A DNA stretch of 64,000 nucleotides from Candidatus Thorarchaeota archaeon (GTDB lineage: Archaea; Asgardarchaeota; Thorarchaeia; Thorarchaeales; Thorarchaeaceae): positions 194,327 to 258,326 of the forward strand of contig DXJO01000006.1 in the NCBI GenBank assembly GCA_019057475.1, in the 5' to 3' direction. Shown piece after piece: positions 45,528 to 55,700 of this stretch. The translations under genes were made by a program, and so were the position numbers. Each line of letters starts with the position of its first letter. The first letter of the stretch is position 1. A model generated the notes under the pieces. That model was not told the origin of the DNA. It ran no database searches and worked only from the letters and a program-made list of their open reading frames with translations.

Positions 45528-46766
45528 ATGTCCAATGTTGATATCCCTATTGTGATCATTGGTGCGGGGCCAGCAGGTCTAACTGCCGCTAGAGTGCTAA
45601 CCGAACTGGACATTGATTACATTCTACTGAGCAGGGAGAAGGTGCCAGGAGAAAATAAGGCGTGTGCGGGCTTCATACCATCCAGCGCTCTTCGCGATTT
45701 TGACATAAGCACTTTTCCTGGAGCACATCCAGTAACAACAGTGCGCATGAAGTTCCCAAGACAAGATATGAAGACAGTGGAATTTGGAGCAAAGGTTGGC
45801 GTAAACGCCAGTCGCGCAGACCTTGGTATGACGATGTTGAAGTATGTTGGCGCGGGTAGTGGAGAGATACGTTTCCAGACTGAGGTAGGGCATGTATCTG
45901 TCAAGAAATCTGGGTGTGAGATGACACTCCATAAACAAGGACAATTCGAGAAGTTGACGTCAGAGATTGTGATTGATGCTAGCGGCGTAAACCCCGTATC
46001 ACTCAAGACGGTACAATTGCGAGAGCGGCTTCCTGATCATCTTATGGGCTACACAGCTCAGTATCAAATGCGAAGACCTTCATCAATGGGCTCTCTGAAT
46101 GGAGTAAATGATTTCTACTATGGAAGCGATTTTTCACCCAGCGGATACGCCTGGGTGTTCCCCCGCGGGCATGATATTGCAGTGGGTACAGGGGGACTGC
46201 TAAGGTCCTTCAAGGAAGAAAAGAAGCGCATGTTCGACTACCTTGAGCACCTTGTTTCTCATGATGATTCTGCTAAAGCGACCCTTGAGAACGCAGAGGT
46301 TGTCAAGAGGGAATCAGCATTAGTTCCTCTTGCAGGCGTTGTGCAACCCTCATTTACGGATCGGCTCATGCTTGCTGGTGATGCGGCGGGTCATTGTTGC
46401 CCCATAACAGGAGAGGGAATCCATTACTCGATGATAGGGGGAAGGAAAGCAGCACAGACAGCTGCACAAGCGGTAAGAAAGCGGGACTACTCAGCTGGCG
46501 TCCTATCCAAGTACGAAAAAGACTGGATCAAAGCGATTGGCTCGAACCTCAAATGGGGACTGTGGTTACAGCAAAGGATGGTAGGGTCCAGTTCTGGTGG
46601 ACTTGGGACAAGTCTAGTGGGGTCCGACAGGAGCCGCAAGCTCATCGCCGAGATGCTTGTTGGTGCCCGGTCTGTAAGAGCTACTCTTCTTGCAGCAGCC
46701 CCCACATACATGGCCAAGAAACTGCAACGCAAATTACAGCACCCTGCCCCACATCATGGTGGCTAG
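45528..46766 (+). CDS. Geranylgeranyl-reductase-family flavoprotein
   Basis: FAD-dependent reductase of 412 aa in the geranylgeranyl reductase family, which in archaea saturates the isoprenoid chains of membrane lipids. Motifs: 'IIGAGPAGLTAARVL' at the N terminus, the cysteine in 'KACAGFIP' equivalent to the conserved redox cysteine segment, 'YAWVFPRG' in the substrate region, and 'LMLAGDAAGHCCPITGEGIHYSM' for FAD binding. The C-terminal 70 residues are typical of the family. AAGGGA precedes the ATG. Whether it acts on lipid or another isoprenoid (or a halogenase-like substrate) is not decided by sequence. The stop is TAG. Confidence 0.85.
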   Translation: MSNVDIPIVIIGAGPAGLTAARVLTELDIDYILLSREKVPGENKACAGFIPSSALRDFDISTFPGAHPVTTVRMKFPRQDMKTVEFGAKVGVNASRADLGMTMLKYVGAGSGEIRFQTEVGHVSVKKSGCEMTLHKQGQFEKLTSEIVIDASGVNPVSLKTVQLRERLPDHLMGYTAQYQMRRPSSMGSLNGVNDFYYGSDFSPSGYAWVFPRGHDIAVGTGGLLRSFKEEKKRMFDYLEHLVSHDDSAKATLENAEVVKRESALVPLAGVVQPSFTDRLMLAGDAAGHCCPITGEGIHYSMIGGRKAAQTAAQAVRKRDYSAGVLSKYEKDWIKAIGSNLKWGLWLQQRMVGSSSGGLGTSLVGSDRSRKLIAEMLVGARSVRATLLAAAPTYMAKKLQRKLQHPAPHHGG

Positions 46767-46948
46767 TCTGTGCATTTTGCTCTTGCTCGATGATAAATGG
46801 ATTAAGAGGAGATTCCAAGCATATTCTTCAGGACTATCTGGAAATTCCAAAAGAGAAGTGAAAGCAGACCCGCCAACCTAATGCTTTTCGTTGACGGGCC
46901 AGCTTGGAGAGTGGACGTTGAGATAGAGAATGGACAGTTCTACAAGTT

Positions 46949-47221
46949 TTAGGATCCTGCAGTTCCCCGCATCTTGTGAACAATGAAGCATTTCTGACGA
47001 TAAGCCTGTTCGTCAAGATCAGTGATGTAATTCTCCAGTTGCTTGACCCTGGTGAACTCTGCCTCAATACCTAGATCTCGAACCGTGAGCATTGCTTTCT
47101 TATTCTCGATTCGGACGTAAACGCCGCCCAAACCGACATTGTGTTTCATGTATACTGGCTCGTCCTGGTTCTTGACCCTGTAGAAGCCTTGTCTCCTGAG
47201 CATTCGTGTGAACATCATCAT
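46949..47221 (-). CDS. Uncharacterised 90-residue protein
   Basis: The track ORF starts at 47398, but its first 59 codons do not read as protein, whereas the ATG at 47221 follows GGGAGG by eleven bases. The resulting protein (MMMFTRMLRRQGFYRVK...) is basic and of mixed alpha/beta type, with 'GVYVRIENKKAMLTVRDLG' in the middle and a helical end 'LENYITDLDEQAYRQ'. I do not recognise it. It is convergent with the flavoprotein gene; the intergenic 180 bases hold only two 23-codon ORFs of doubtful status. Confidence 0.5.
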   Translation of the reverse strand: MMMFTRMLRRQGFYRVKNQDEPVYMKHNVGLGGVYVRIENKKAMLTVRDLGIEAEFTRVKQLENYITDLDEQAYRQKCFIVHKMRGTAGS

Positions 47222-47708
47222 TTTGTCTTGGCCCTCCCGGCGGTTGACAAGAAAATGGTAAACGCTAACCGCAATATAAACCCATTCGGTTTTGATGTGT
47301 AAACGCGCCATATCGAACTGGAAGCTCAATCCGCAAATACAGTGGTGCAGAAGCTTCCAAGGCCTATTCTGTGCAGTTTCCCGCGTTTTCCTGCGCATTT
47401 GTAAGACGATTATTCTCTTCCATTAGCTAATTAGCTAGGAAATGGCGCGAATTAATGCTGCGTGTACAAATCAGTAGAAAGTGGAATCTTCAATTGACAT
47501 GCAGCGTGTACACAGACGTTCTAAGATGGTGTACAGATTTCGAATCTTAGCTAGGGCTTGAGACCGGTTCTTCTGTCTCATACGCTGGATTTGAAGCGAT
47601 TTGTGGCTCAATTCAGCTGTAAAAGAATGATTTGCGCAGCAACCCTCGGTACACCAAGGACTATAGAATGCAAACCATTGAAGGTAAGCCGGATTGCGTT
47701 GGTTCGAC
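47222..47708 (+). other. Non-coding region with GTGTACA repeats
   Basis: No gene seen. Within 80 bases there are three related sites: GCTGCGTGTACA (47458-47469), GCAGCGTGTACA (47502-47513) and GGTGTACA (47529-47536). The first two match at 11 of 12 bases. They lie upstream of the gene at 46949-47221 and beyond the end of the longin-like gene, and resemble the motif in the 45.3-kb inverted repeat. They are probably regulator binding sites. Confidence 0.45.
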
Positions 47709-49001
47709 CTAGACTACTGTGTCCATTAGGTACGAGCTCCAGATTGCGCGACAGCGTTTCCTTATGCCTGCTAGTAGGTACTTGGCGCTGAGCGGTCCGG
47801 CATCGTTTGATAGCTGGTCCGCCACCGCGAGAATCAGGAACTCCACTGCGTCGCATATGTTATCCAAATCTTCTGGCGTCATGGTTTCATCGAGTTGACA
47901 TCTAACAGCCATGTTGTCTTGGAGCTTAATCCTTCCAACCCATGGATGCATCTCAATCCCTCTGTCTTGGCCTGTGAAGAAGTAGTTCGTAGCATCCGAG
48001 GAACTTCTCACCTTAACACATGCTCGAACGAGTGCAGAGAGGACACACTCGTTGGCAAGAAGTAGTCGCCTCTCAATTGATGCTCTCTGTAAGTAGCCTT
48101 TGTTAACCAAGTTGCCAAGTTCATAGAGTACAGAACTTGTTGTCCAAAGATTCAGCTTCTCGAAAACAGATACTAGTGGAGTGCGGCCATCAAGGGTGGT
48201 TATTATTCTCAAGACCTGCAGAGAGTTTCTCAGGGGGTTCTCGCGACTTAGCAGAATGCCTGACGACTTCTCTGAGGTCAAAAGGATATCATCATCTGAT
48301 GGCACATAGCTCAGATGAATGGCATTATTCCAACGAGCCATAGATACTAGATCCTCTACCTCTCGCATTGGAAGATCTTGCGCTTCAGCTATCTCTGACA
48401 ATGATTGGCCGCTCGTTGCTGAATGCAAGAACTTTGTTATCTTGAAAGCCATGCTGGGCAACTCGTAGTGTCCAGAGGTGTCATATCTGCGCGCATTCTT
48501 TAGAATGATCGAGCGTTCTGTCAGTCTATCTCCCAGGAATGTTCTCCTCACGAATTGGTCAAAGTCCTTGAATAGATGGCTTTCGATTCCATCATCGTGT
48601 TTCAGACATTGGAAGCTGTCTTCAAATTCCATCACGACACGTCTAAGCTTGCTCCGCCCTTCATTGGTTTCTCTCGAAACTGCAAGAACTCCTGTTGTCC
48701 AGTCCCCAACCTCTACTAAGAGTGTGGAGCTAGACCCAAATTCTGTCTTCCACTGGGTCTGCTCTGAACCCGTAAGCTCGCCCATGAAACTCGTCATAGC
48801 CGATACAAAACCTGCGAGAATCTGGGGGTCCTGTTCCCCCGAAACAAACTCATGCGAATAGGGAGCAATCCCCGTGAGCTTGTTGAGGATGAAGAGTACC
48901 TTCTCGTTGGATATCTCCGAGTAATCAGATGTCGTTGGCTCAACTGCGTCGTCTAATTGCGGACGCGATGAAGCACTGGGTTGTTCTGAGCCTTCAGTCA
49001 C
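47709..49001 (-). CDS. Longin/roadblock-like domain protein, second paralogue
   Basis: Cytosolic protein of 430 aa from a GTG start with AGGGG upstream. After an acidic 30-residue leader, residues of about 30-140 form the same alpha/beta domain as in the 37134 protein ('VLFILNKLTGIAPYS', 'LAGFVSAMTSFMGELTG', 'VLAVSRETNEGRSKL'). A winged-helix-like middle ('SEIAEAQDLPMREVEDLVSMARW', 'LDGRTPLVSVFEKLNL') and a helical C terminus follow in the same order. No GTPase gene is adjacent; an orphan kinase ATPase domain is divergent from it 200 bases away. Two copies with one layout in 12 kb argue for a lineage-specific signalling family. The fold is inferred by pattern. Confidence 0.62.
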   Translation of the reverse strand: MTEGSEQPSASSRPQLDDAVEPTTSDYSEISNEKVLFILNKLTGIAPYSHEFVSGEQDPQILAGFVSAMTSFMGELTGSEQTQWKTEFGSSSTLLVEVGDWTTGVLAVSRETNEGRSKLRRVVMEFEDSFQCLKHDDGIESHLFKDFDQFVRRTFLGDRLTERSIILKNARRYDTSGHYELPSMAFKITKFLHSATSGQSLSEIAEAQDLPMREVEDLVSMARWNNAIHLSYVPSDDDILLTSEKSSGILLSRENPLRNSLQVLRIITTLDGRTPLVSVFEKLNLWTTSSVLYELGNLVNKGYLQRASIERRLLLANECVLSALVRACVKVRSSSDATNYFFTGQDRGIEMHPWVGRIKLQDNMAVRCQLDETMTPEDLDNICDAVEFLILAVADQLSNDAGPLSAKYLLAGIRKRCRAIWSSYLMDTVV

Positions 49002-49201
49002 AGCTAATTCCCCTATCAGAGGTCAGAATGACAGGATTCCTTGATCGGTTTCGGTTTTGCACAGCGAATCTTTTCTTGAGTTGACCCCTGCTCGATACGT
49101 GTGGAGGGCACATATCAAGTTTCACTGTTTGGCAAGAGAATGCGATAGACATGGTTCTTGAACCCGAATAGCGAAAAAGGAACCACCTACAAGCGATTAT
49201 T

Positions 49202-49789
49202 ATGGGCACAGAAATCCTAGCTACAACGAGCCTTGACCCCAAACTGGCTTCTTTGATTGGCTTAAACATTGAGTCGGTGGAGAGAGCGCAGAACCTAATT
49301 CAGAAAGTACAAGCCACACGGGGGTTGCTTACAGTCCCGCTCACCGAGAAGTCATTAAGAAACGCTCTCGAGGAATCAGTGGGGGCTTTGAAAGCAACCT
49401 ATGACGACCTTGAGATTAAGGTCAATTACAGGCTTCGGCGTTCAAAGGTCAAGGCTGACCAGTACCTTGACAACCTACTGGCGAACCTACTTGAAAACGC
49501 AACCATTCACAACAATAGGAGCCCCAGAAGAGTTTGGGTTACCCTGCGAGAATCTAAAGGTGGCTACGAAATCTCGATCGCAGACAACGGACCTGGAATC
49601 TCGAATGAAAAGAAGGAGAATTTGTTTGACCCAGAGAGACGCTTCGGTGGTGTTGGAATCCATCAGGCGTTACGCATCGCACAGAAATATGGCGGATACA
49701 TAAGCGTGGAAGATAGAATTGTAAATGACTCAAGCCAAGGCGCCAAATTTCTGGTCTGGTTACTAAAGTCAGATGCCTCAGGCTCATGA
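49202..49789 (+). CDS. Orphan histidine-kinase ATPase domain
   Basis: Protein of 195 aa holding a HATPase_c domain with N box 'NLLANLLENATIHN', G1 'DNGPGIS', a reduced G2 'GGVGIHQAL' and a normal end 'GGYISVED...SQGAKFLVWL'. The N-terminal 70 residues resemble the second half of a dimerisation domain but lack the HDxRN histidine seen in the kinase at 20963. No sensor domain exists upstream (a stop precedes the frame at about 49167). It could be a 5'-truncated kinase or a stand-alone ATPase that works with a separate His-containing partner. Three stand-alone receivers lie within 10 kb. Confidence 0.8.
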   Translation: MGTEILATTSLDPKLASLIGLNIESVERAQNLIQKVQATRGLLTVPLTEKSLRNALEESVGALKATYDDLEIKVNYRLRRSKVKADQYLDNLLANLLENATIHNNRSPRRVWVTLRESKGGYEISIADNGPGISNEKKENLFDPERRFGGVGIHQALRIAQKYGGYISVEDRIVNDSSQGAKFLVWLLKSDASGS

Positions 49790-49898
49790 TGCTAGCTCTC
49801 AAGCAGAACAACGAAGTTCGCACTTTTCTTGCGATTACCCTTGACTTCGCTTTAATCACGAGAGTGAGGGAGCCAGGGCCCCTCAACGGCAACTTTGC

Positions 49899-51686
49899 TT
49901 AGAGCGCGTCCTCAAGCATCTTGATGAACTCAGCGTACTGATCGATGCCCTTCTGCCAGAACTCCTCAGTTGTGATATCGAACCCAACGTCAGCAGCTAG
50001 GTCGCGGGGGGACCTGCTAGAACCAGCGGAGAGAATCGCCTTCAGCTTGGGTACAAACTCCTTGCCTTGTTCCTTGTACAGACGGTACAGCGCGTACACA
50101 AACAACTGGGCAAACACGTACGGATAATTATAGAAACGAAAGTTGGGCATGTAGTAATGAACTTTCATCGTCCATTCCCACTTCATCTCAGGTAGCCACT
50201 CGACGCTATCGCCGTAGATCTTGTCCCGACCTGCAGTCCACAGAGCAGCGACTGTATTCCCATCTAGGAACTTGCCTTCCTTAATCGCATCATACATGCT
50301 CTGTTCAAAGAAGAATCGAGCTGACACTTGGAACGCCGCCATGCCAGCCCCATCAAGGACCGTAGCAAGAATGGCTTGTTTCTCTTCATTCGATTTAGCC
50401 TTAGCCAAAAGCCTCTCTGTAAGCAGTAGCTCGCCGAATATCGAGCCTACCTCTGCAATGCAGGCGCCAATCTCATAGTTGCTCGGTTTCTGGGCTCGCG
50501 TTCCTAGGTACGCATGGGCAGCATGCCCCAGCTCGTGAGCCTGAGTATAGACATCACCAATTATGCCATTGAAGCTCTGAAGGATGTAGGCACTCTTACC
50601 GTTGTGCCAAGTTGCGCAGAAGGCTCCAGACCTCTTACCGTTACGAACCTCACCGTCGATGTGACGCCGCTCGTACATCTCGTCAATCCAGTCGCCAATC
50701 TCCCCGTCGAACTCGGTATAGGCGCCGACAGTTTCTTTTCGCGCTTCCTTCCAAGTGTATTTGATTTCAGGAGCATTGGGCAGTGGTGCCATTATATCCC
50801 AGTTCCCAAGCTTCTTGAAACCCATGATCTTTGCTTTTATGGTCAGATAATTCTGGTATACTCCAACGTTCTTCTCGATGGTCTTCATAAGACTGTCAAG
50901 GGTCCCTTGATCAAGGTCGTTGGCTATGAGGCTCTGAGATGTCATGGCGGGATGCTTTCTCAACTTACACATCTGTATATGGTCTGCACAGACAGCACGT
51001 ATGGCGCTAGCCCACAGAATCTCGTCCTTGCCAAGGTACTCGTACACGACGTGATTAGCAAGGCGTCTAACATCGCGGTCAGCATGTTCATAGAGTGCTA
51101 CTATCTCGCCATAAGACATTGTCTTGACTTTGCCTTCAATCTCAATGTCAAACTTGCGCGTTGATAGCCAGTCGCCTTGAATCATTTGCCAGGCGCGTAT
51201 GCCATTCTTGTCCTTGATTATCGCAAGCTGCTCTTGCTCTACAGAGAGCATATGGGGAACTTCTCTGAGTATCTTCTCCAAGTAGTGCTTGTACTCAGCT
51301 ACGATGGGGTTTTCGACTATCTTTGGGGTCTCGGACAGGAGTTTTCCCAGCTCAATTTGAAGAACAACAAGGCTCTGCCCAATAAGCATCAATGCTCTGC
51401 GCACCTTGTCATTCAACTTCTTCGCCAAGTCGGTGGTGGAGTTAGCTTGGTACATGAGGTAGCTATACATCGTAGCTCCTTCGAACTTCAACTGCATGTC
51501 ATCGCTCTCTTCCAGCAATCCAAGAACGCCGTTTGCATCCAAGTTCGCGATTTTGCCAGAATACTTCTCTTGGAACTCTTGCACCAAGGCAACAGCTGCG
51601 TCCAGTTCCTTCTCAATCTTGTCAGGATCATCGCTCTTCACGAGCTGTGCTAGATCCCATTGCATCTCCTCGACTGTCATTGTCAA
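49899..51686 (-). CDS. pepF: M3-family oligoendopeptidase (PepF-like)
   Basis: Zinc metallopeptidase of 595 aa that cleaves medium-length peptides in the cytosol. The active-site motif HELGHAAH lies at about 384-391 ('AHELGHAAHAYLG') and the third ligand in 'CIAEVGSIFGE' about 25 residues on, as in M3B oligoendopeptidase F. The N-terminal helical domain and the 'MPNFRFYNYPYVFAQLFVYALY' substrate region are typical. Length is normal. With the M32 carboxypeptidase and pyroglutamyl peptidase nearby it fits peptide catabolism. It starts with ATG and is not in an operon. Confidence 0.94.
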   Translation of the reverse strand: MTMTVEEMQWDLAQLVKSDDPDKIEKELDAAVALVQEFQEKYSGKIANLDANGVLGLLEESDDMQLKFEGATMYSYLMYQANSTTDLAKKLNDKVRRALMLIGQSLVVLQIELGKLLSETPKIVENPIVAEYKHYLEKILREVPHMLSVEQEQLAIIKDKNGIRAWQMIQGDWLSTRKFDIEIEGKVKTMSYGEIVALYEHADRDVRRLANHVVYEYLGKDEILWASAIRAVCADHIQMCKLRKHPAMTSQSLIANDLDQGTLDSLMKTIEKNVGVYQNYLTIKAKIMGFKKLGNWDIMAPLPNAPEIKYTWKEARKETVGAYTEFDGEIGDWIDEMYERRHIDGEVRNGKRSGAFCATWHNGKSAYILQSFNGIIGDVYTQAHELGHAAHAYLGTRAQKPSNYEIGACIAEVGSIFGELLLTERLLAKAKSNEEKQAILATVLDGAGMAAFQVSARFFFEQSMYDAIKEGKFLDGNTVAALWTAGRDKIYGDSVEWLPEMKWEWTMKVHYYMPNFRFYNYPYVFAQLFVYALYRLYKEQGKEFVPKLKAILSAGSSRSPRDLAADVGFDITTEEFWQKGIDQYAEFIKMLEDAL

Positions 51687-51736
51687 TCAGCTATACGCAA
51701 GCCAAGGATGCCGCCTTAAGAGTTCAGCGAAAAGGG

Positions 51737-52348
51737 TTATTCTTCCAGCAGCTTTCTTCTGGAGGACCCCCGTCCGGGGCATTTCGTAGCATATGCGCCG
51801 GCAATGATGCAGAGCGTGGCAGCTGCGATTATCACAAGACCTACGATAAGCTGTGGAGAAGCAAGACCTGCCGCTATAACGAATGGTCCGACGAAATTCT
51901 CAGGGGAAGACACTTGGAAAGGAACCTCAACTGTGCTATTCGAGTAGGTTCCCTCCACCGCTACTGCAAAATAACAATCTGTACCAGTGATGGACCCGTC
52001 AAGAATCATGCTAGCGGATGCTGCGGCATACTCGGCTCCGGACATAGCTGGAGAAAACTCCTCGATCTGGACTGACACCAATGTATACATCGACCCGCCC
52101 GGATCGCCCCTCTGGACGGTAAGTACAATCTCTGTAATCGTTATCGTAGTGATATTCTCTGCTAATGGAGCAACCTGTAGAGAGATGTTTACTTCCTCAG
52201 AAAATGGGCTATACCATGGTGTGTTGGCCGTTATCCAGACAGTCACTTGAACATCATCTTCAGTGAATGAAGCTTCTGCGAAATCAACAGCATGTGCCGG
52301 CATGATCAGAAGGACTAACAAAAGGCATAACGTCAGCACACGTTTCAT
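51737..52348 (-). CDS. Small secreted membrane-anchored protein
   Basis: Protein of about 203 aa with a clear signal peptide (MKRVLTLCLLLVLLIMPAHA), an extracellular beta-rich domain of about 145 residues, one C-terminal membrane helix (about 168-190) and a basic tail 'GRGSSRRKLLEE'. The track start at 52408 is replaced by the ATG at 52348, which begins the signal peptide. The ectodomain resembles a single Ig-like/CARDB-like domain ('EVNISLQVAPLAENITTITITEIVLTV' style strands), but I cannot name it. It is 50 bases downstream of nothing else on its strand and upstream of pepF. Confidence 0.65.
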   Translation of the reverse strand: MKRVLTLCLLLVLLIMPAHAVDFAEASFTEDDVQVTVWITANTPWYSPFSEEVNISLQVAPLAENITTITITEIVLTVQRGDPGGSMYTLVSVQIEEFSPAMSGAEYAAASASMILDGSITGTDCYFAVAVEGTYSNSTVEVPFQVSSPENFVGPFVIAAGLASPQLIVGLVIIAAATLCIIAGAYATKCPGRGSSRRKLLEE

Positions 52349-52408
52349 CGCAGAGTCGCCCAGAGATATACACAGTAATCTCATTCTTAACTTTGACTCC
52401 CAAAGCAA

Positions 52409-52748
52409 GGTCCTTGGAGATGGTTATTCGAGCGATTCCTTAATAGGCAAGAGCTAAACAGGTGCTATTCTTGCCGATATGCGAAAACCTCACCCGTCCG
52501 TACACTCCTGCCGGAGTTGCGACATGGTGAGGCTAGATGATGTCACTGGACCTGCTCTTTGACATAGCTAGAAAGGTGTTACAAAGAAGGAAATTATAAA
52601 ACCTATTCATTTCAATGCAAATGAAATTTCGATTCCATCAAGCTAGAAAAGATTAGTGCATACTCTGAAATATCAAATAATCCTCCGAGGATTTAATAAC
52701 CATCCCGCCTTGTTCATACCACTTCGCGCTAACGGAGGAGATCCATCG
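52409..52748 (+). other. 340-base intergenic region with a two-stem RNA-like structure
   Basis: This divergent control region contains CCTCACC (52488-52494) pairing with GGTGAGG (52526-52532), enclosing ACTCC-TGCC-GGAGT (52504-52517); together they form a stem with an internal hairpin. Further on are the TATA-like TTATAAAA (52594-52601) and an ATTTCA...TGAAAT inverted repeat (about 52610-52630), both upstream of the surface protein gene at 52749. No gene is evident; the first 31 codons of the track ORF (from 52656) look untranslated. Confidence 0.45.
52594..52601 (+). promoter_or_regulatory. TATA-like promoter element of the 52749 surface protein gene
   Basis: TTATAAAA preceded by the purine-rich GAAGGAAA (BRE-like). 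A start site about 25 bases downstream would give a leader of about 125 bases before the TTG start at 52749. Pattern-based call. Confidence 0.45.
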
Positions 52749-55700
52749 TTGCATAGTAGAGAACACTTCCTACGACATAGAGGGATTTCGACCTTCCTCG
52801 TCTTCTTCGCTCTATTTGGGCTTCTATTGCATTCCATTCCCTCTACAGATTCCGTGCAAGTGGGATACAAATCATGTCCGAGTCTGACTTGGACGCCAAG
52901 GGTTATGGAAGCCAACATCGGGCCATCTACAATGACTGGCTTTCATGCAAACCAACAGGGCATTTCGATTCTTAGCGTTGCAAAACTCGCTCCAACACCA
53001 ACATCCCCGAGAAGGAATCTGGAGCCAGAAACGTGTTCAGAGTTGGCAATTCAACACACCTCCGAGAAGATTGTACACCCCCCAAGAGGGAGGCGTCCAG
53101 ATTTCGCAATACTTGAGCCCATTCCAATGGACCCCGATCCCCATGGAATCATCCATATCAACAATGATACACATTTCGCGTCAATAGCAGATGCTGAGAA
53201 TTGGGAAGGATCTGGTACCTCAGGAAACCCATACATAATCGAAAATTATGATATCGATAGCGATGACACTGGAGATGATTGTATATTGATCCTCAATACA
53301 CGGGTCCACTTCATCATCCGCTATTGTGTGCTAATCGGTGGTGAATATGCTGGACATCGATTCCTCCAATCCGGCATCAAATTCTATAACGTGAGCAATG
53401 GTGATATCGTTGACAACACAGCCTATGACCATGGGGAAAGCGGGATACTATTAACGAACTCGTCCAACTGCCAGGTAACTGACAACACCTGCACTGGCAA
53501 TTGGAATGGTGGAATCTATCTGGGACGTGGTTCACACAGCAACACTGTGGCGGATAATGGCTGCTCAGGGAATGACTGGGCTGGCATCATGTTGAAAGGC
53601 GAAACTGTCAGGAATAACACAATCGTGGGAAACACACTCTCTAACCACCATTGGGAGGCGCGCAATGAAGCTGGCATATTACTACTGGAATGTGAAGCCG
53701 GAGGCAATACAGTTAGCTTCAATACTGCAACGGACAATGACCTTGGTGTTGCCTTGGCTGAGTCTTACGACAACACTGTTGTCAATAATACGTGCAATAA
53801 CAATGACTTCTGTGGCATCTACTTAGGGGGCAGTGAGTATGGGGACGGCTCAAAGTCGAATCTTGTTGGCAACAATACCTGCAACAATAATATCGTGTCA
53901 GGGATACATTTGGAGTACAGATCGCGCTTCAATAGCCTGACCACTAACCTCTGTGATAACAACGAGCACGGCATCCACCTTGACGACTCCAATAACAATA
54001 CCTTAGTTGAGAACGAATGCTCCATGGGTACGTACGGAATCTATGTGTATAGCTCAGATTACAACACATTGATAGGCAATAAACCCACGGAGGTCCTTCA
54101 TGGTATTCGTTTGGACGGTTCCACCTACAGTAACATCCATAGCCACACCATCCATGATCTAGTGTGTGGCATCTCATTGACAGCGTCCACAAACAACATC
54201 ATACATGACAATGTTTTAATCAGCAATACCGAAGTAGGCATCTATCTTGAGTCGGATTCGGAGTCGAATCACCTTGAGGGCAACACCTGCAGATTCAATC
54301 ATTATGGAATCTATCTGGACATATCACACTACTGCACCTTGACTGATAATGTGTGCGTGAACTCAACATCACAGGGACTGCATACGAGGGGGTCTTGGGA
54401 TATCCTTGTTATCCTAAACACGCTTTCGAACAATAGCAACTACGGCCTTGGCATTGATGGTGCTGAAGATGCCAACTTTACTGACAACACTTTCGATGAC
54501 AATGGCGCGGGCGGCATTCACATATCTGGCTGGGTTGACGACTGCCTTGTCGCCAGGAATTCAATCTCTGGAGGCGGCTCAGGCATCTACATCAACAGCG
54601 CAGATGGCAGCCGCTACGTAAACAATACATGCATTGATTGCACTTATGGAATTCGATGCGACACCGGTTGGCACAATTGGATAGAGGAGAATACCCTGGA
54701 CTGTGACGTGGCGTGCATAGACCTGTTTGACGTGGCCAGACTGAATTGGGTGGTTGACAACTGGTGTACCGGAGGCGAATCCGGCATATCCGTACGCAGC
54801 TACTCATATCAGAACACATTGGAAAATAACACCTGCACCGGGAACGAGAAGGGTATATCTCTTGATGACACACACACGAACACAATCGAGAATAACGATT
54901 GTATGGACAATGATATCGGAATCTATGTTCATAATGCTGATTCCAATACATTCGTCGAGAACGATTGCTCTCTAAACGCCATGGGCATCGTTCTGAACGC
55001 GTCTGACAACTGCAATGTCCTCGATAACTACTGCAGTCAGGCTTCTGGTGGCTCACCGTCTGTCGGTCTACTACTATACTCCACAAACCAGACAACGGTA
55101 TTTGGAAACCTGATTGACAGCTGCGACAACGGTATTCATCTAAACATCTCTGATTATGCCCGCATAGAGAACAATACTGTTAGCAATAACGTATACTACG
55201 CTGTGATCATGGATGCCATGACGAACAGATCTGAGGTTCATTGGAATATAATCGACAATAATTCTCTGAACGAAATTGATGACGGTACATTCAACGACAT
55301 AGACTACAATTACTGGTCTGCGTACGAGGGCACTGATTCCAATGGCGATGGCTTTGGTGATACGCCATATCCAATCTCTGGGTCAACCGGCAATGAAGAC
55401 CCACACCCGCTCGTTTATCTACCAACACCGCCAGAATGGAACCCCGAGCCTACAGACCAAATAGTCGAATGCGGCACGCATTTCACATATGATCTGGATG
55501 TCATTGCAACCACTACAATTAGGTGGTGGATTGATGACACCGCACACTTCACAATCGACAACGATGGCGTCATCACTGACAATGAACTCCTGACATATGG
55601 AGAATACTGGATAGAGGCACGCGCATACAATCTGTACAATGCCTCATGTAGCGCTACATTGAAATTGACCATGGATGACACCACTGCACCGGAAGTCGAT

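Noticed and set aside
46790-46952. Two 23-codon ORFs after the flavoprotein gene (46790-46861 and 46881-46952)
   Set aside because: They read plausibly but are very short, not coupled and lack ribosome binding sites; the second overlaps the end of a convergent gene.
53400-55260. CRISPR-like periodic repeats
   Set aside because: The periodicity is that of NNT-rich beta-helix codons inside a long ORF, with irregular spacing and no identical repeats.
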